Assembly (NCBI GenBank): GCA_946558695.1
Contig: CAMNTQ010000008.1
Span: 1 to 64,000 of the forward strand
DNA length: 64,000 nt
Source of the DNA: an uncultured Lachnospiraceae bacterium
GTDB taxonomy: Bacteria; Bacillota; Clostridia; Lachnospirales; Lachnospiraceae
Reading direction: 5' to 3'
The position numbers were made by a program, and so were the translations under genes. Below, piece by piece: positions 47,163-57,222 of the stretch; within the stretch, counting starts at the first letter, position 1; each line of letters opens with the position of its first letter. Under the pieces are notes generated by a model that saw nothing but the letters and a program-made list of their open reading frames with translations, was not told where the DNA came from and did not search any database.

Positions 47163-48104
47163 TTAAGCAAATGTTATCACCGTCCCGGTCTTTCCTTCCA
47201 GTGCATCAATTGCTTTATCAAGGCTTGTGATGATCGCCTTTTTATCGGGATAGGTACGCGCGAATTTCATAGCCGCCTCCACCTTCGGCAGCATGCTTCC
47301 CGGGGCGAACTGTCCTTCTTCGATGTACTGTACCGCTTCCTTAAGGCTCATATGATCCAAGTCCTGCTGATTTTCCCTGCCCCAGTTCACTGCCACCTTT
47401 TCCACCTCTGTCAGAATCATAAGCACATCCGCATCCACCTGTTCTGCCAAAAGTTCTGCTGCAAAATCCTTATCAATCACTGCCGCTACGCCTTCCAGCG
47501 TTCCGTCCATTCTCTCTACCACAGGAATCCCGCCGCCGCCGCAGGAGATGACGATAGAAGAGTCCCACAGCTTTTTGATGGCCTCAATCTCTACAATCCT
47601 TCTCGGGATCGGGGACGCAACGACTCTGCGCCAGCCCCTCCCGGCATCCTCTTTCATGGTGTAGCCTTTTTCTTCGGTTAAAACTTTTGCCTCTTCCTCA
47701 CTGTAAAACGGTCCGATCGGCTTTGTCGGATTTGTAAAGCCCGGATCATGCTCATCTACTACCATCTGGGTAGCCACCGTAAGTACCGGACAGTTCCGGT
47801 TCCTAAGGCTTAACGCATATTTTAATGCCTGCTGAATGTGATATCCGATATATCCCTGACTCATGGCCCCGCACACGTCAAAAGGCATTGCGGGCGTCAC
47901 ATCTTTCGCCGACTCCGAAGCAAGAAGGATACGTCCAACCTGCGGCCCGTTGCCGTGCACGATGGCAACCTCATATCCCTGACTGCTGATATCCGCAATT
48001 CTTTCGCATGTACGCTTTACTACCTCAAGCTGCCCTGCCGCCGTCGGCGCGCTGCCCTTTGACTGCAGCGCATTCCCTCCCAGCGCGATTACAATCTTTT
48101 CCAT
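47163..48104 (-). CDS. arcC: Carbamate kinase
   Basis: MEKIVIALGGNALQ, HGNGPQVGRILL, ISCGGGGIPV; start trimmed from 48167 to 48104. Confidence 0.95.
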   Translation of the reverse strand: MEKIVIALGGNALQSKGSAPTAAGQLEVVKRTCERIADISSQGYEVAIVHGNGPQVGRILLASESAKDVTPAMPFDVCGAMSQGYIGYHIQQALKYALSLRNRNCPVLTVATQMVVDEHDPGFTNPTKPIGPFYSEEEAKVLTEEKGYTMKEDAGRGWRRVVASPIPRRIVEIEAIKKLWDSSIVISCGGGGIPVVERMDGTLEGVAAVIDKDFAAELLAEQVDADVLMILTEVEKVAVNWGRENQQDLDHMSLKEAVQYIEEGQFAPGSMLPKVEAAMKFARTYPDKKAIITSLDKAIDALEGKTGTVITFA

Positions 48105-48182
48105 ATTCTTATTACCTTTCTCCTTGTATCTTTTTGTGTAAAACTTTATAATTAAATCAGAAGTCATCCGGAGGTCTTACAT

Positions 48183-49439
48183 ATGTCAAAAATTGTACCA
48201 ATCCAAAGTATATACTGCTCAAAAGAAGATGAAACAAGGCTGTGCAGCTTCGACATTGAAGTTATATCCGAGCGCACTACCCCTCTGATACATCCCATGT
48301 CAAGATTATGGCTGATCAATGAAGGCGAAGGCACGCTCCTTTTGAATGATAAAAAATATCCGCTCAAAAAAGGAACCCTCGTCTCTGTACTTCCGTGGCA
48401 GATTACCGACATTATAGAAGTAAAATCTCCGCTTCAATTTTTTGTCATGGCATATTATTTTGATAATATCAATGAAATCATTAAAACATTTTATAATCCG
48501 GACAGCGTGAATCTGTCCGTATCACAGTTTATGTCCAAAACTCCGGTAGTATCCTTTGACGAGCAGCGATACGTCCAGACGCGGCAATTGTTCCTGCAGA
48601 TCAGAGAAGAGCTTAATGCCCAGTCGCAGATGGATTCCTTAAACACAGAATCTGCTCCGGAATCTCTCGCCCTCGGGAAGCTTTATATCACTAACAAGCT
48701 GATAGAAATCATCGTGTCATTTATCCGCACCCGCCATACCTCGCCGGCGCCGGAACCTTACACGCAGACCAGCGAAATCTTCCAGTACTTGTACACTCAT
48801 CTGAATGAGAAGATCACGCTTTCCATGCTGTCACAGCATTTTTATATGAGTGAATCCGCAATCAGCTCCTATATTAAAAAAACAACCGGATTGTCCTTTT
48901 TCGATCTGCTGAATGAAATGCGCGTGGGCAAGACGATAAACTATCTGCTGTACACGGATTTTACGCTGGAAGAACTGGCCGAGATCCTCGGTTTCGTTGA
49001 CAGCGCTCATATCAGCAAGGTATTTCTGGCACGAATCGGCATGAAAGCAAATGATTTTCGGAAAACCTACCAGTCTATCGGGGATAAATGCCGTATCAAA
49101 GACCGGCAGGTTTTCTATGCAATCGTCTCTTATATATACAGGAATTATGCCGAAGACCTGCAGCCGAAAAATGTAAGTGAACATTTCCACATATCTCCGA
49201 AGGAATTAAACCGCATCCTTCTGTTTCAAGTGGAGATGAATTTTGGCGACTACCTGAACTATATTCGGGTAAACCGGGCGTCTGAGCTTCTTCTTACGAC
49301 CGATAAAAGCATTCTTACCATCGCTCTTGAGGTCGGTTACAATACGGAAAAGACACTGACACGCAATTTTCTGCGCTTCCGGTCTATGACTCCGGGGAAA
49401 TTCCGCCGCTCTACAGAGCTTCAGGAAAATGGAATCTAA
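48183..49439 (+). CDS. AraC-family regulator with two C-terminal AraC-type HTH domains
   Basis: First HTH EKITLSMLSQHFYMSESAISSYIKKTTGLSFFDLLNEMRVGKTINYLLYTDFTLEELAEILGFVDSAHISKVF; second EDLQPKNVSEHFHISPKELNRILLFQVEMNFGDYLNYIRVNRASELLLTTDKSILTIALEVGYNTEKTLTRNF...MTPGKFR. Confidence 0.88.
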   Translation: MSKIVPIQSIYCSKEDETRLCSFDIEVISERTTPLIHPMSRLWLINEGEGTLLLNDKKYPLKKGTLVSVLPWQITDIIEVKSPLQFFVMAYYFDNINEIIKTFYNPDSVNLSVSQFMSKTPVVSFDEQRYVQTRQLFLQIREELNAQSQMDSLNTESAPESLALGKLYITNKLIEIIVSFIRTRHTSPAPEPYTQTSEIFQYLYTHLNEKITLSMLSQHFYMSESAISSYIKKTTGLSFFDLLNEMRVGKTINYLLYTDFTLEELAEILGFVDSAHISKVFLARIGMKANDFRKTYQSIGDKCRIKDRQVFYAIVSYIYRNYAEDLQPKNVSEHFHISPKELNRILLFQVEMNFGDYLNYIRVNRASELLLTTDKSILTIALEVGYNTEKTLTRNFLRFRSMTPGKFRRSTELQENGI

Positions 49440-49441
49440 CG

Positions 49442-50545
49442 CTATTGGATAACTCCAAGCCCCTTTGCTACAAGCGTGATGAAATCCTGTACATTTGTAA
49501 CGATAGTCGTTGCGCTTAAGCTTCCTCTGTCTAACAGTTTATTTACTACAAACTCATCTGCGTCAACGGTATAGAGATATACCGGACGTACCGTGCCGTC
49601 TTCAAGGACACGGAAGGACGGCGTCATATTTCCGGTGGCAATGGTATGAAGCATCGTAGCAAGACAGATGACCGTCGTAGCGCCGCAGATCTGCTCTCTC
49701 ATCACATTCGCGGCTTCATATACGTCCCCGATTACCTCCGGGAGCGGGCCGTCGTCACGGATCGAACCAGCCAGCACGATCGGCACATTATTTCTTACAC
49801 AGCTGCAGATAATTCCGTCATCCAAGTCGTATTCTTTGATAAATTGCGGAATAGAACCGCTTCTTCTTACCTTGTTGCACACATCCAGATGGTTATAATG
49901 TCCGTTCGGCTGTGATTTCTGCGTGTAAATATCCTGTCCGAGAGCCGTGTGAAGAAGCGCGCCTTCTAAGTCGTGGGTTGCAAGGGCATTTCCCGCAAGC
50001 AATGCCTGTCCATATCCATTGTCGAACAGCGCCGCCATCGCAGCTCTTGCATCCGCATCGAATGCAAAGGCCGGTCCCATAACCCATACGACTTTTCCGC
50101 CATGCTCTTTTTCGTATCTCAAAAGTTCAAACAATTTGTCATAATCCCGCGCATAGGATGTCTCGCGGCTTCTTCCCTGACGGAATACGAACTGGTCGTC
50201 AATCCCCTCGCTGTCATCTTCAAAACCATGACAGTGCATATAGATGCCGTCCTCACATTTCTCCGTTCTGCCGAGCATAACCTTATCGCCTTTTTTTAAG
50301 TTTCTTGCTTCTACAACCGCAAGACGTCCGTCATCGCAGAGGACAACACAGGAGTCCATACGGCTCTCCTCTGCCAGCTTCCACTCGCCGTCTATCTTAA
50401 AATATTCCGGGTACATGGAAGTGCTGTGGTAATTATCCGGCGCTACGCCGTCTTTTTTTGATATTTCATATACCGCATCCGGCGCATTTACAAATCTTTC
50501 CTGCGTAAAATCCGGGTGATGATATTTTGGCATTTCAAATGACAT
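49442..50545 (-). CDS. LOR/SDH-domain protein (TIGR00300-type; archaeal-type ornithine cyclodeaminase, as in the C-terminal half of cyanobacterial AgrE/ArgZ)
   Basis: MDSCVVLCDDGRLAVVEARNLKKGDKVMLGRTE and GHYNHLDVCNKVRRSGSIPQFIKEYDLDDGIICSCVRNNVPIVLAGSIRDDGPLPEV. Confidence 0.8.
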   Translation of the reverse strand: MSFEMPKYHHPDFTQERFVNAPDAVYEISKKDGVAPDNYHSTSMYPEYFKIDGEWKLAEESRMDSCVVLCDDGRLAVVEARNLKKGDKVMLGRTEKCEDGIYMHCHGFEDDSEGIDDQFVFRQGRSRETSYARDYDKLFELLRYEKEHGGKVVWVMGPAFAFDADARAAMAALFDNGYGQALLAGNALATHDLEGALLHTALGQDIYTQKSQPNGHYNHLDVCNKVRRSGSIPQFIKEYDLDDGIICSCVRNNVPIVLAGSIRDDGPLPEVIGDVYEAANVMREQICGATTVICLATMLHTIATGNMTPSFRVLEDGTVRPVYLYTVDADEFVVNKLLDRGSLSATTIVTNVQDFITLVAKGLGVIQ

Positions 50546-50626
50546 ACTATTTCTCCTCTCATGGGGCAGACTGCCAAACACAGCCTGCCGCTCTTATATT
50601 TATCTGTCCGATCTGCTTGGGAATCC

Positions 50627-51619
50627 TTAACACAATGTCGCGTATACAACCGCCTTGATGGTGTGCATACGGTTCTCGGCCTCATCAAATACAACCGACT
50701 GCTTTGACTCGAATACTTCGTCCGAAACTTCCATCTCATTAATCCCGAACTTCTCCGCAATCTGAGCGCCGATCGTTGTATTCGTATCATGGAAGGACGG
50801 CAGGCAGTGCATGAAGATCGCGGTATCCTTTGCCATCTTCATAACATCAGCATTTACCTGATACTTCTTAAGAAGGTTGATTCTCGTCTCCCATACTTCG
50901 TCCGGCTCGCCCATAGAAACCCAGATATCTGTATAGATCACATCCGCGCTTGCCGCGCCTTCTTCCACGCTCTCTGTCAGACGGACCTCACAGCCATTCT
51001 CCGCAGCGATCTCTCTTGCAGTCTCTACAAGAGACTCCTCCGGGAACAGCTCTTTCGGTGCGCAGGCTGTAAAGTTAAGCCCCATCTTCGCACATGCGAT
51101 CATAAGAGAGTTGCCCATGTTATTTCTTGCATCGCCGAAATAAGTAAAATTAAGACCTTTAAGTCTTCCAAAATTCTCCTCGATCGTTAGAAGGTCAGCA
51201 AGCATCTGCGTCGGGTGGAACTGATCCGTCAGACCGTTCCATACCGGGACTCCTGCATACTTGGCAAGCTGCTCTACCAGCTCCTGGCTAAAGCCTCTGT
51301 ACTCGATACCGTCATACATTCTGCCGAGTACTCTTGCCGTATCGGCGATACTTTCCTTCTTTCCCATCTGGCTGCTGCCCGGATCAAGATAAGTTACGCC
51401 CATACCAAGATCCATGCCTGCCACTTCAAAAGAGCAGCGTGTTCTCGTAGATGTCTTTTCAAATAATAATACAATATTCTTTCCTTCCAGATATTTGTGC
51501 GGTATGCCTGCACGCTTCATATCCTTAAAATTCTTTGCAAGGTCAAGGAGATAACGAATCTCCTTTGATGAATAGTCTAAAAGTTTTAAATAATTTCTTC
51601 CTCTGATATTTGTTGCCAT
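50627..51619 (-). CDS. argF: Ornithine carbamoyltransferase
   Basis: [43 protein letters not shown]; start trimmed to [15 protein letters not shown]. Confidence 0.95.
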   Translation of the reverse strand: MATNIRGRNYLKLLDYSSKEIRYLLDLAKNFKDMKRAGIPHKYLEGKNIVLLFEKTSTRTRCSFEVAGMDLGMGVTYLDPGSSQMGKKESIADTARVLGRMYDGIEYRGFSQELVEQLAKYAGVPVWNGLTDQFHPTQMLADLLTIEENFGRLKGLNFTYFGDARNNMGNSLMIACAKMGLNFTACAPKELFPEESLVETAREIAAENGCEVRLTESVEEGAASADVIYTDIWVSMGEPDEVWETRINLLKKYQVNADVMKMAKDTAIFMHCLPSFHDTNTTIGAQIAEKFGINEMEVSDEVFESKQSVVFDEAENRMHTIKAVVYATLC

Positions 51620-51726
51620 GATTATAATCTCCTTTTCTTTTATTTGTGCGTACAAAGAGCAAGCTGATATGCAAAGCCGGTCTCTGCCGCGAATGTAATA
51701 TCTGTCGCCAGACAAAATTACCTCTT

Positions 51727-52953
51727 CTAAATAGATTCTCTCTCTAAGGGCATGCTCATGCACCTCGGGCCGCCTCTTCCTCTTGAAAGTTCTGAGCTTG
51801 TCATCTCCAAAACCCGGATTCCATTCTCACGCAGGATCTGATTTGTCACATAGTTACGGTCATATACAACCACTTTCCCCGGCTCGATACAAAGGGTATT
51901 GGAACCATCATTCCACTGCTCACGCTCCGATGCGATCGTATCTTTGCCGCCGCACTGAATCAGCGTAACCTTGTCAAGTTCGAGATGTTCCGCAAGAACC
52001 TCTGCCAGCGAAGCGCGTGTCTCTGTTACTTTGATTTCTTCCTTTTTATCGCTCTTTTTTATCTCAAAGATTCTAAGTGTTCCAAGTATGCCCGGATGTA
52101 TCGTGAATTTATCGTAATCCACTTGAGTACATACCGTATCCAGATGCATAAACGCACGGATCGCCGGAATGTCAAGAGCAAGTATCGTCTCGATCTCAGC
52201 GCTCTCATCCCCGAAAATACGCTGCGCCAAAAGCTCTATCGCCTCCGCCGTAGTTCTCTGCGAGATACCGATCGCCAGCACTTTATTACTCAGATTCAGG
52301 ATATCGCCGCCCTCTATCGCATAAGGCAGCTCTCTCTTATAGTAAAACGGCGTACGTCCCGCAAATTCCGGATGATACTCCAGCACATATTTTCCAAAAA
52401 GCGTCTCTCTTCTTCTCGTTCTGGAATACATGCAGTTCAGGCTGACGCCGTCTCCGATACATGCAAATGGATCTCTTGTAAAATAAAGGTTTGGAATCGG
52501 GTCCAAAATAAACTGGCTGTCCGTTTTTACCAGATTCACAAGCGGACGATTCGTTTTCATCTCTAATTCTCCTACCCTTACACCCGACATCATCTTTAAA
52601 ACCAGTTCTTTTTCATCTCTGATCTCCATAAGATAAGAAGTAAGAGATTCTCTCATCTTCTCGTCAGCCACTTTCCCTTCCGCAACAAACTGTTCGACAA
52701 ATTGTCTCTTTAATTCCTCATTGCTTTTCAGGACCTCCGACGTCAGATCCTCCAGATATACAACCTCGACTCCCTCACCCCGCATAATCCCTGCAAATAA
52801 GTCGTGTTCATTCTGCGCCGTCCTAAGATAAGGAATATCATCAAAGAGTAAACGCTCCAGATCCCCGGGCACCAGATGTTCCAGTTCCTTTCCCGGCCTG
52901 TGGAGCATGACTTTCTTTAATTTTCCAATTTCACTTTTCACGTGGATTGCCAT
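51727..52953 (-). CDS. arcA: Arginine deiminase
   Basis: [68 protein letters not shown]. Confidence 0.96.
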   Translation of the reverse strand: MAIHVKSEIGKLKKVMLHRPGKELEHLVPGDLERLLFDDIPYLRTAQNEHDLFAGIMRGEGVEVVYLEDLTSEVLKSNEELKRQFVEQFVAEGKVADEKMRESLTSYLMEIRDEKELVLKMMSGVRVGELEMKTNRPLVNLVKTDSQFILDPIPNLYFTRDPFACIGDGVSLNCMYSRTRRRETLFGKYVLEYHPEFAGRTPFYYKRELPYAIEGGDILNLSNKVLAIGISQRTTAEAIELLAQRIFGDESAEIETILALDIPAIRAFMHLDTVCTQVDYDKFTIHPGILGTLRIFEIKKSDKKEEIKVTETRASLAEVLAEHLELDKVTLIQCGGKDTIASEREQWNDGSNTLCIEPGKVVVYDRNYVTNQILRENGIRVLEMTSSELSRGRGGPRCMSMPLERESI

Positions 52954-53342
52954 GTCTTACCTCCTCATTTTTCCTGTTGTTCACTTCCGTGTCTTACTGT
53001 ATTCTATTATAACCGTTTTCAGCAGGTTTTGTTGGACAAATCTCAGATAATCACAAGTATTTTAATCGGTTATTTTTTTGAGCTTGGGAATCTGAACACA
53101 CTGTTTTCTTATTCCAATTTCCGGGTTCTTCCTAAAAAATCAATTTAAAATACAACAAAAAATGGAAAAAAAGTCCTATTGCTCAATAAAAGTAAGACCT
53201 TTGAAGGGTAATTCTAATAATTTTGAATATAATAAAATGGAGCAAAAATAGATGAATTTTTTGATTTAGTGCAAGATAAAAGGAAATTGAGTGTTAATTT
53301 ACGGGAAGTGATAGCTATGTATAAGAAGAGGGAATCATCACT

Positions 53343-53383
53343 TTCACACAATACTTTGCAGTAAATGCAAAGTATTGTGTGAA
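53343..53383. repeat. Perfect 18-bp inverted repeat without a T-run
   Basis: TTCACACAATACTTTGCA gtaaa TGCAAAGTATTGTGTGAA just downstream of the MATE stop codon. Confidence 0.9.
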
Positions 53384-53391
53384 CAGTAACA

Positions 53392-54756
53392 CTACCGGAG
53401 CCACTTCCCGCTCCGAAGCCTTACCACGCAAAGCGCCGTCCGCACCATACAGTCCGTTCCCATGATAATCCAGACCGTTACAATTCCCACATGAAAAACT
53501 AAAACCGCCGTCCAAACCATGACAATCCGCATTCCCCACATACCAATCAGACTCACAAGGAAAGAAAAACTTACATCTCCCGCTCCTCTGAAGATACCGC
53601 TTGAAATCACAAAAAAAGAATAAAATATCTCTGTCAGGGCCGCAACCAAAAGCGTCTTTGTCCCAAGCATTACCACATCCAAATCACTGCTGAAAAGCTG
53701 CATGATATAACGGGAGCCAAATGCCACCGGAATACAAAACAGCTCGATAAGAACTACGCTCCAAAAGCATATGTATTTCATATAGCTGATTGCCAGTTCC
53801 TTCCTTCCCGCACCTAAAGCCTGCCCGATCAGTGCCGTTGCCGTGTAAGACATACCGAATGCCGGCATGTACAGCACTCCTTCTATCTGAGCGGTGAGAT
53901 AATGCGCCGACAGCGCAACTGTTCCTAACGATGCCAGAATAGAAGTTAAAACCACCTGTCCGAAATTCAGCGTCCAGCGCTCCAAAAGCACCGGTATCCC
54001 GATTTTTTTCAAAGTTAAAAGCGTATCCTTACTGACCGCATATGCCTTCCTCTCCATGACAAGTCCAAACGCGGATTCTTTCCTTCGCATAGCAAAAAGG
54101 AGCATAAGCGCCAAAAACACCTGTGAAGCACAGGTGGCTGACGCCGCCCCTTTTATCCCCATCCCGGCTCCCCAGATGTGAATGCTCCTGCTGCCAAAAA
54201 GAATGTCCCGCTCCGGGTAGATCAGCAGAAAATTCCCGATGATATTCCCGATATTGGCAACGATACTGAGCATAAGCGGAAGCCTTGTATTTCCCGTAGA
54301 CCGGAAATTAGATGACAGCATGACGGCAAGCGACTGGGGAAGCATCCCGTACCCGATGATCCGAAGATACACCCTCGCATGGGGAACCACATCTTCTGCC
54401 GCCCCCATCCACACGGGAATCATCTGATGAAAGCACAGTATCAGCGTCACAAGGAACAGTCCGGTGCACACCGCACAGGTGACTGACTGCAGCCCCAGAC
54501 TTTTTGTCTTAGCAGAGTTCTTCTCACCTACGGAACGCGCAATCATATAGGAAAATCCTGTACTTGCCGCTCCCATCAGTCCATTGCTCACCCAGACAAA
54601 TACGACATTTACCGCAACGGATGCCGTAGCTACCGCTCCCAGCGAACCAACCATCGCAGTATCCACCAGCGATGCCATACAGGCAAGGAGCTGTTCTAGC
54701 ATCGCCGGCCACGCTATCATTATAATCGTTTTTGAAATTCCTTTATCAAATTTCAT
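53392..54756 (-). CDS. MATE-family efflux transporter
   Basis: IIMIAWPAMLEQLLACMASLVDTAMVGSLG; 12-TM pattern; HYLTAQIEGVLYMPAFGMSYTATALIGQALGAGRKE. Confidence 0.92.
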   Translation of the reverse strand: MKFDKGISKTIIMIAWPAMLEQLLACMASLVDTAMVGSLGAVATASVAVNVVFVWVSNGLMGAASTGFSYMIARSVGEKNSAKTKSLGLQSVTCAVCTGLFLVTLILCFHQMIPVWMGAAEDVVPHARVYLRIIGYGMLPQSLAVMLSSNFRSTGNTRLPLMLSIVANIGNIIGNFLLIYPERDILFGSRSIHIWGAGMGIKGAASATCASQVFLALMLLFAMRRKESAFGLVMERKAYAVSKDTLLTLKKIGIPVLLERWTLNFGQVVLTSILASLGTVALSAHYLTAQIEGVLYMPAFGMSYTATALIGQALGAGRKELAISYMKYICFWSVVLIELFCIPVAFGSRYIMQLFSSDLDVVMLGTKTLLVAALTEIFYSFFVISSGIFRGAGDVSFSFLVSLIGMWGMRIVMVWTAVLVFHVGIVTVWIIMGTDCMVRTALCVVRLRSGKWLR

Positions 54757-54776
54757 CTAAGATTAATTCCTTACTT

Positions 54777-56309
54777 TTATTCTTTATTCCAGACTTCACT
54801 TTCTATACCGATGTCAGAGGAAACAAATCTCTCCCCGTCTGTCTTGATGTAATCCTTCAATGCAGCATATACATATCTTGCTCCAATAAGAATAACCGGC
54901 GCATTTACAAATACAAGCGCAATATTGATAAAGTCTGTCACATTCCAGAGATTATCAAGCTCCTGCCCGGAAAGCACGCACAGAATACCGATCGGGACAA
55001 AAATCAGAGAACCCAGTGCGCGTACCAGATTCGTACATCTTGCAGACTTAGTAATTCTTGTTCCGGCAATAACCGCAAAGGATACAAGTCCCAGCAAGGT
55101 AGTAAATGCAAATAAAGCATAACATACACATATAATAAATGCTACAACAGAATCTCCTGCTGTTCCGGGAACTAAAGCCTGCGTGGACTGAAGAAATACA
55201 TCAATTGTAGAAGATTTCAGCGTCTCCCAGTCATATGCCGCATTGTCCCACAGATGAGCGCCGCATACAACATATCCTGTCAGTGTACAGATAATAATCG
55301 TATCCAAGAAGACGCCGATTGCCTGTATAAACCCCTGTGAACATGGATGATCCTGCTCCGCTACTGCCGCCGACATGGTAATCGTGCCCTGACCAGCCTC
55401 ATTTGAAAGCAGTCCGCGCTTAATTCCCTGTGACAATACAATACCGAAACCTCCGCCAAATACCGCCTGCGGCTTGAACGCGCCTACAACAATCGCCTGG
55501 ATAAACGACGGAAAATATTGGATGTTGAGAACTACCAGAACTAAAATGATTCCGCCATAGATAACTGCCATAACCGGCACCATCTTATCCGTGATCGCTG
55601 TAACTCTCTTGATTCCCCCAAACACTGCGGCGGCAACACCGATGACCAAAATCACTGCAATCGCGTAATACAACGGAGAAGTTCGGTTTGTCTCAGCTCC
55701 TGTCAGCGTTTCCACTGCTTTTCCGGTTGCCGTAAATACATGGAACGTCTGAATCGGAATACTTGACATCGCGTAGGCAATAAATGCCACTGCAAGCATA
55801 ACTCCAACGCCTTTCTTATTGCCCAAAAGCTTTTGTCCATAGTAAGGAAGCCCTCCTACGTATTCATCCTGATCCTTCTCCTTAAAAATCTGCGACAGAG
55901 TTGCTTCAATAAATGAGCTTGCCATTCCAAATAATGCGGATATCCACATCCAGAAGATCGCTCCCGGTCCGCCGACCGCTACTGCTCCGGTAACGCCTGT
56001 AAGATTTCCCGGCCCAACGCGCATCGCTGTGCTTAACAGAAACGACGCTAGCGGGCTTACGCCCACATCGCCTTTCTTTTTCTTAGTCAGGCTCTTAATT
56101 CCCGCCTTAAAGAACCGAAACTGGACTCCTCTTGTCCTTACTGTAAAGTAAATCCCCATGCCGACCAGCAATACAATGGCAAACGGAAAGTTACCGATCA
56201 CCGGTATATTGGCATACCATTCAAAATTTGTCGGAAAGCTCCACAAAAAATCTGTAACCGGAGCCATCGCTATAAACCAACTGTCTACTATATCAAAAAT
56301 TTTCTGCAT
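54777..56309 (-). CDS. Sodium:alanine/glycine symporter family (AGCS) transporter
   Basis: MRVGPGNLTGVTGAVAVGGPGAIFWMW, GIKRGLLSNEAGQGTI; start trimmed to MQKIFDIVDSWF. Confidence 0.92.
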   Translation of the reverse strand: MQKIFDIVDSWFIAMAPVTDFLWSFPTNFEWYANIPVIGNFPFAIVLLVGMGIYFTVRTRGVQFRFFKAGIKSLTKKKKGDVGVSPLASFLLSTAMRVGPGNLTGVTGAVAVGGPGAIFWMWISALFGMASSFIEATLSQIFKEKDQDEYVGGLPYYGQKLLGNKKGVGVMLAVAFIAYAMSSIPIQTFHVFTATGKAVETLTGAETNRTSPLYYAIAVILVIGVAAAVFGGIKRVTAITDKMVPVMAVIYGGIILVLVVLNIQYFPSFIQAIVVGAFKPQAVFGGGFGIVLSQGIKRGLLSNEAGQGTITMSAAVAEQDHPCSQGFIQAIGVFLDTIIICTLTGYVVCGAHLWDNAAYDWETLKSSTIDVFLQSTQALVPGTAGDSVVAFIICVCYALFAFTTLLGLVSFAVIAGTRITKSARCTNLVRALGSLIFVPIGILCVLSGQELDNLWNVTDFINIALVFVNAPVILIGARYVYAALKDYIKTDGERFVSSDIGIESEVWNKE

Positions 56310-56354
56310 ATTCTTTCCTCCTATGCATGTTCCTACTTTCAATGAAACATTTCT

Positions 56355-57074
56355 TTACAATTCCACATGACTGTTATTGGCAAACACCGGGTATGCCGCT
56401 TCTGCATGCACAAGATTCGTCCTTACGCACATCTCCGCATACGCTATTGCTATAAAGGCGGGATCAAAGATTTTTACCGGCAGTTCGCTCTCAATCCTTT
56501 TTCCATACCCTGCCATGCCAAGGCAGCCAAGTATGATCCCATCCGCCCGGTCTTCCTCCACAGCCTTTCTGCATACCGCTCTAATGTACTCTTCCGCCGC
56601 TTCCGAATTGCTCCTCAGCTCTCCGATTGGAATATCCAGAGCCCTCACAGACGCCATCTTTTCACGGGCAATCCCATTTCTCATCAGTCTCCGGTATGTC
56701 CTTGGGATATTGACGCTCTCGGATGTCAATACCGTAAAGCGGTTGCAGAGCATGGATGCCGCCGCCAGCGACGTTTCCCCCGGTCCGATCACCGGAATCC
56801 GCACATTCTCCCGCATCGCATCGATTCCCACATCACTGAAACAGTAGATGACAATCGCATCATACCCTTCCTTTTCTGCCTTGATGCTCTCCTTTACCAT
56901 CTCCGCGGCTGCAAAAGCCTCGTCCGTATTGCAGTCCAGCTCATCCGGCCCTCTCTTGATGCAGTCCACCGACACTGCCGCATCAGAAGAGAGCGCTGCG
57001 CCAAGCATCTCCTCTCTTGCATCCATTGTCTCCCGGCTCATGGCCTTGTCAGACATAATGACTTTTATCTTCAT
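56355..57074 (-). CDS. Asp/Glu/hydantoin racemase family protein
   Basis: Both catalytic-Cys neighbourhoods present: IVIYCFSDVGIDAMRE and IILGCLGMAGYGK. Confidence 0.85.
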   Translation of the reverse strand: MKIKVIMSDKAMSRETMDAREEMLGAALSSDAAVSVDCIKRGPDELDCNTDEAFAAAEMVKESIKAEKEGYDAIVIYCFSDVGIDAMRENVRIPVIGPGETSLAAASMLCNRFTVLTSESVNIPRTYRRLMRNGIAREKMASVRALDIPIGELRSNSEAAEEYIRAVCRKAVEEDRADGIILGCLGMAGYGKRIESELPVKIFDPAFIAIAYAEMCVRTNLVHAEAAYPVFANNSHVEL

Positions 57075-57141
57075 AGTTATTCACCCTTTTCGCTGCTTCA
57101 TGCTGCGGTTTATTCATATGCTTCATTCCCTGATATCACAA

Positions 57142-57189
57142 AAGACATAGTATTCATACTCTGTTCTTACCGTACAAATACCATGTCTT
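57142..57189 (-). terminator. Weak stem-loop between NhaC-type and racemase genes
   Basis: AAGACATAGTATT...AATACCATGTCTT, 13-bp stem with one G-U, 22-nt loop, short minus-strand TTTT. Confidence 0.4.
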
Positions 57190-57222
57190 ATTAAGAGAAT
57201 GAGTTTTATATTTATTTTATCA

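Noticed and set aside
50627-51619. Catabolic carbamoyltransferase of the YgeW/oxamate type
   Set aside because: Canonical OTC motifs ([19 protein letters not shown]) and arcA adjacency fit ordinary ornithine carbamoyltransferase.
53315-53539. ORF of 74 aa overlapping the MATE C-terminus and the inverted repeat
   Set aside because: Overlaps the MATE gene out of frame and reads through the palindrome; non-coding composition.
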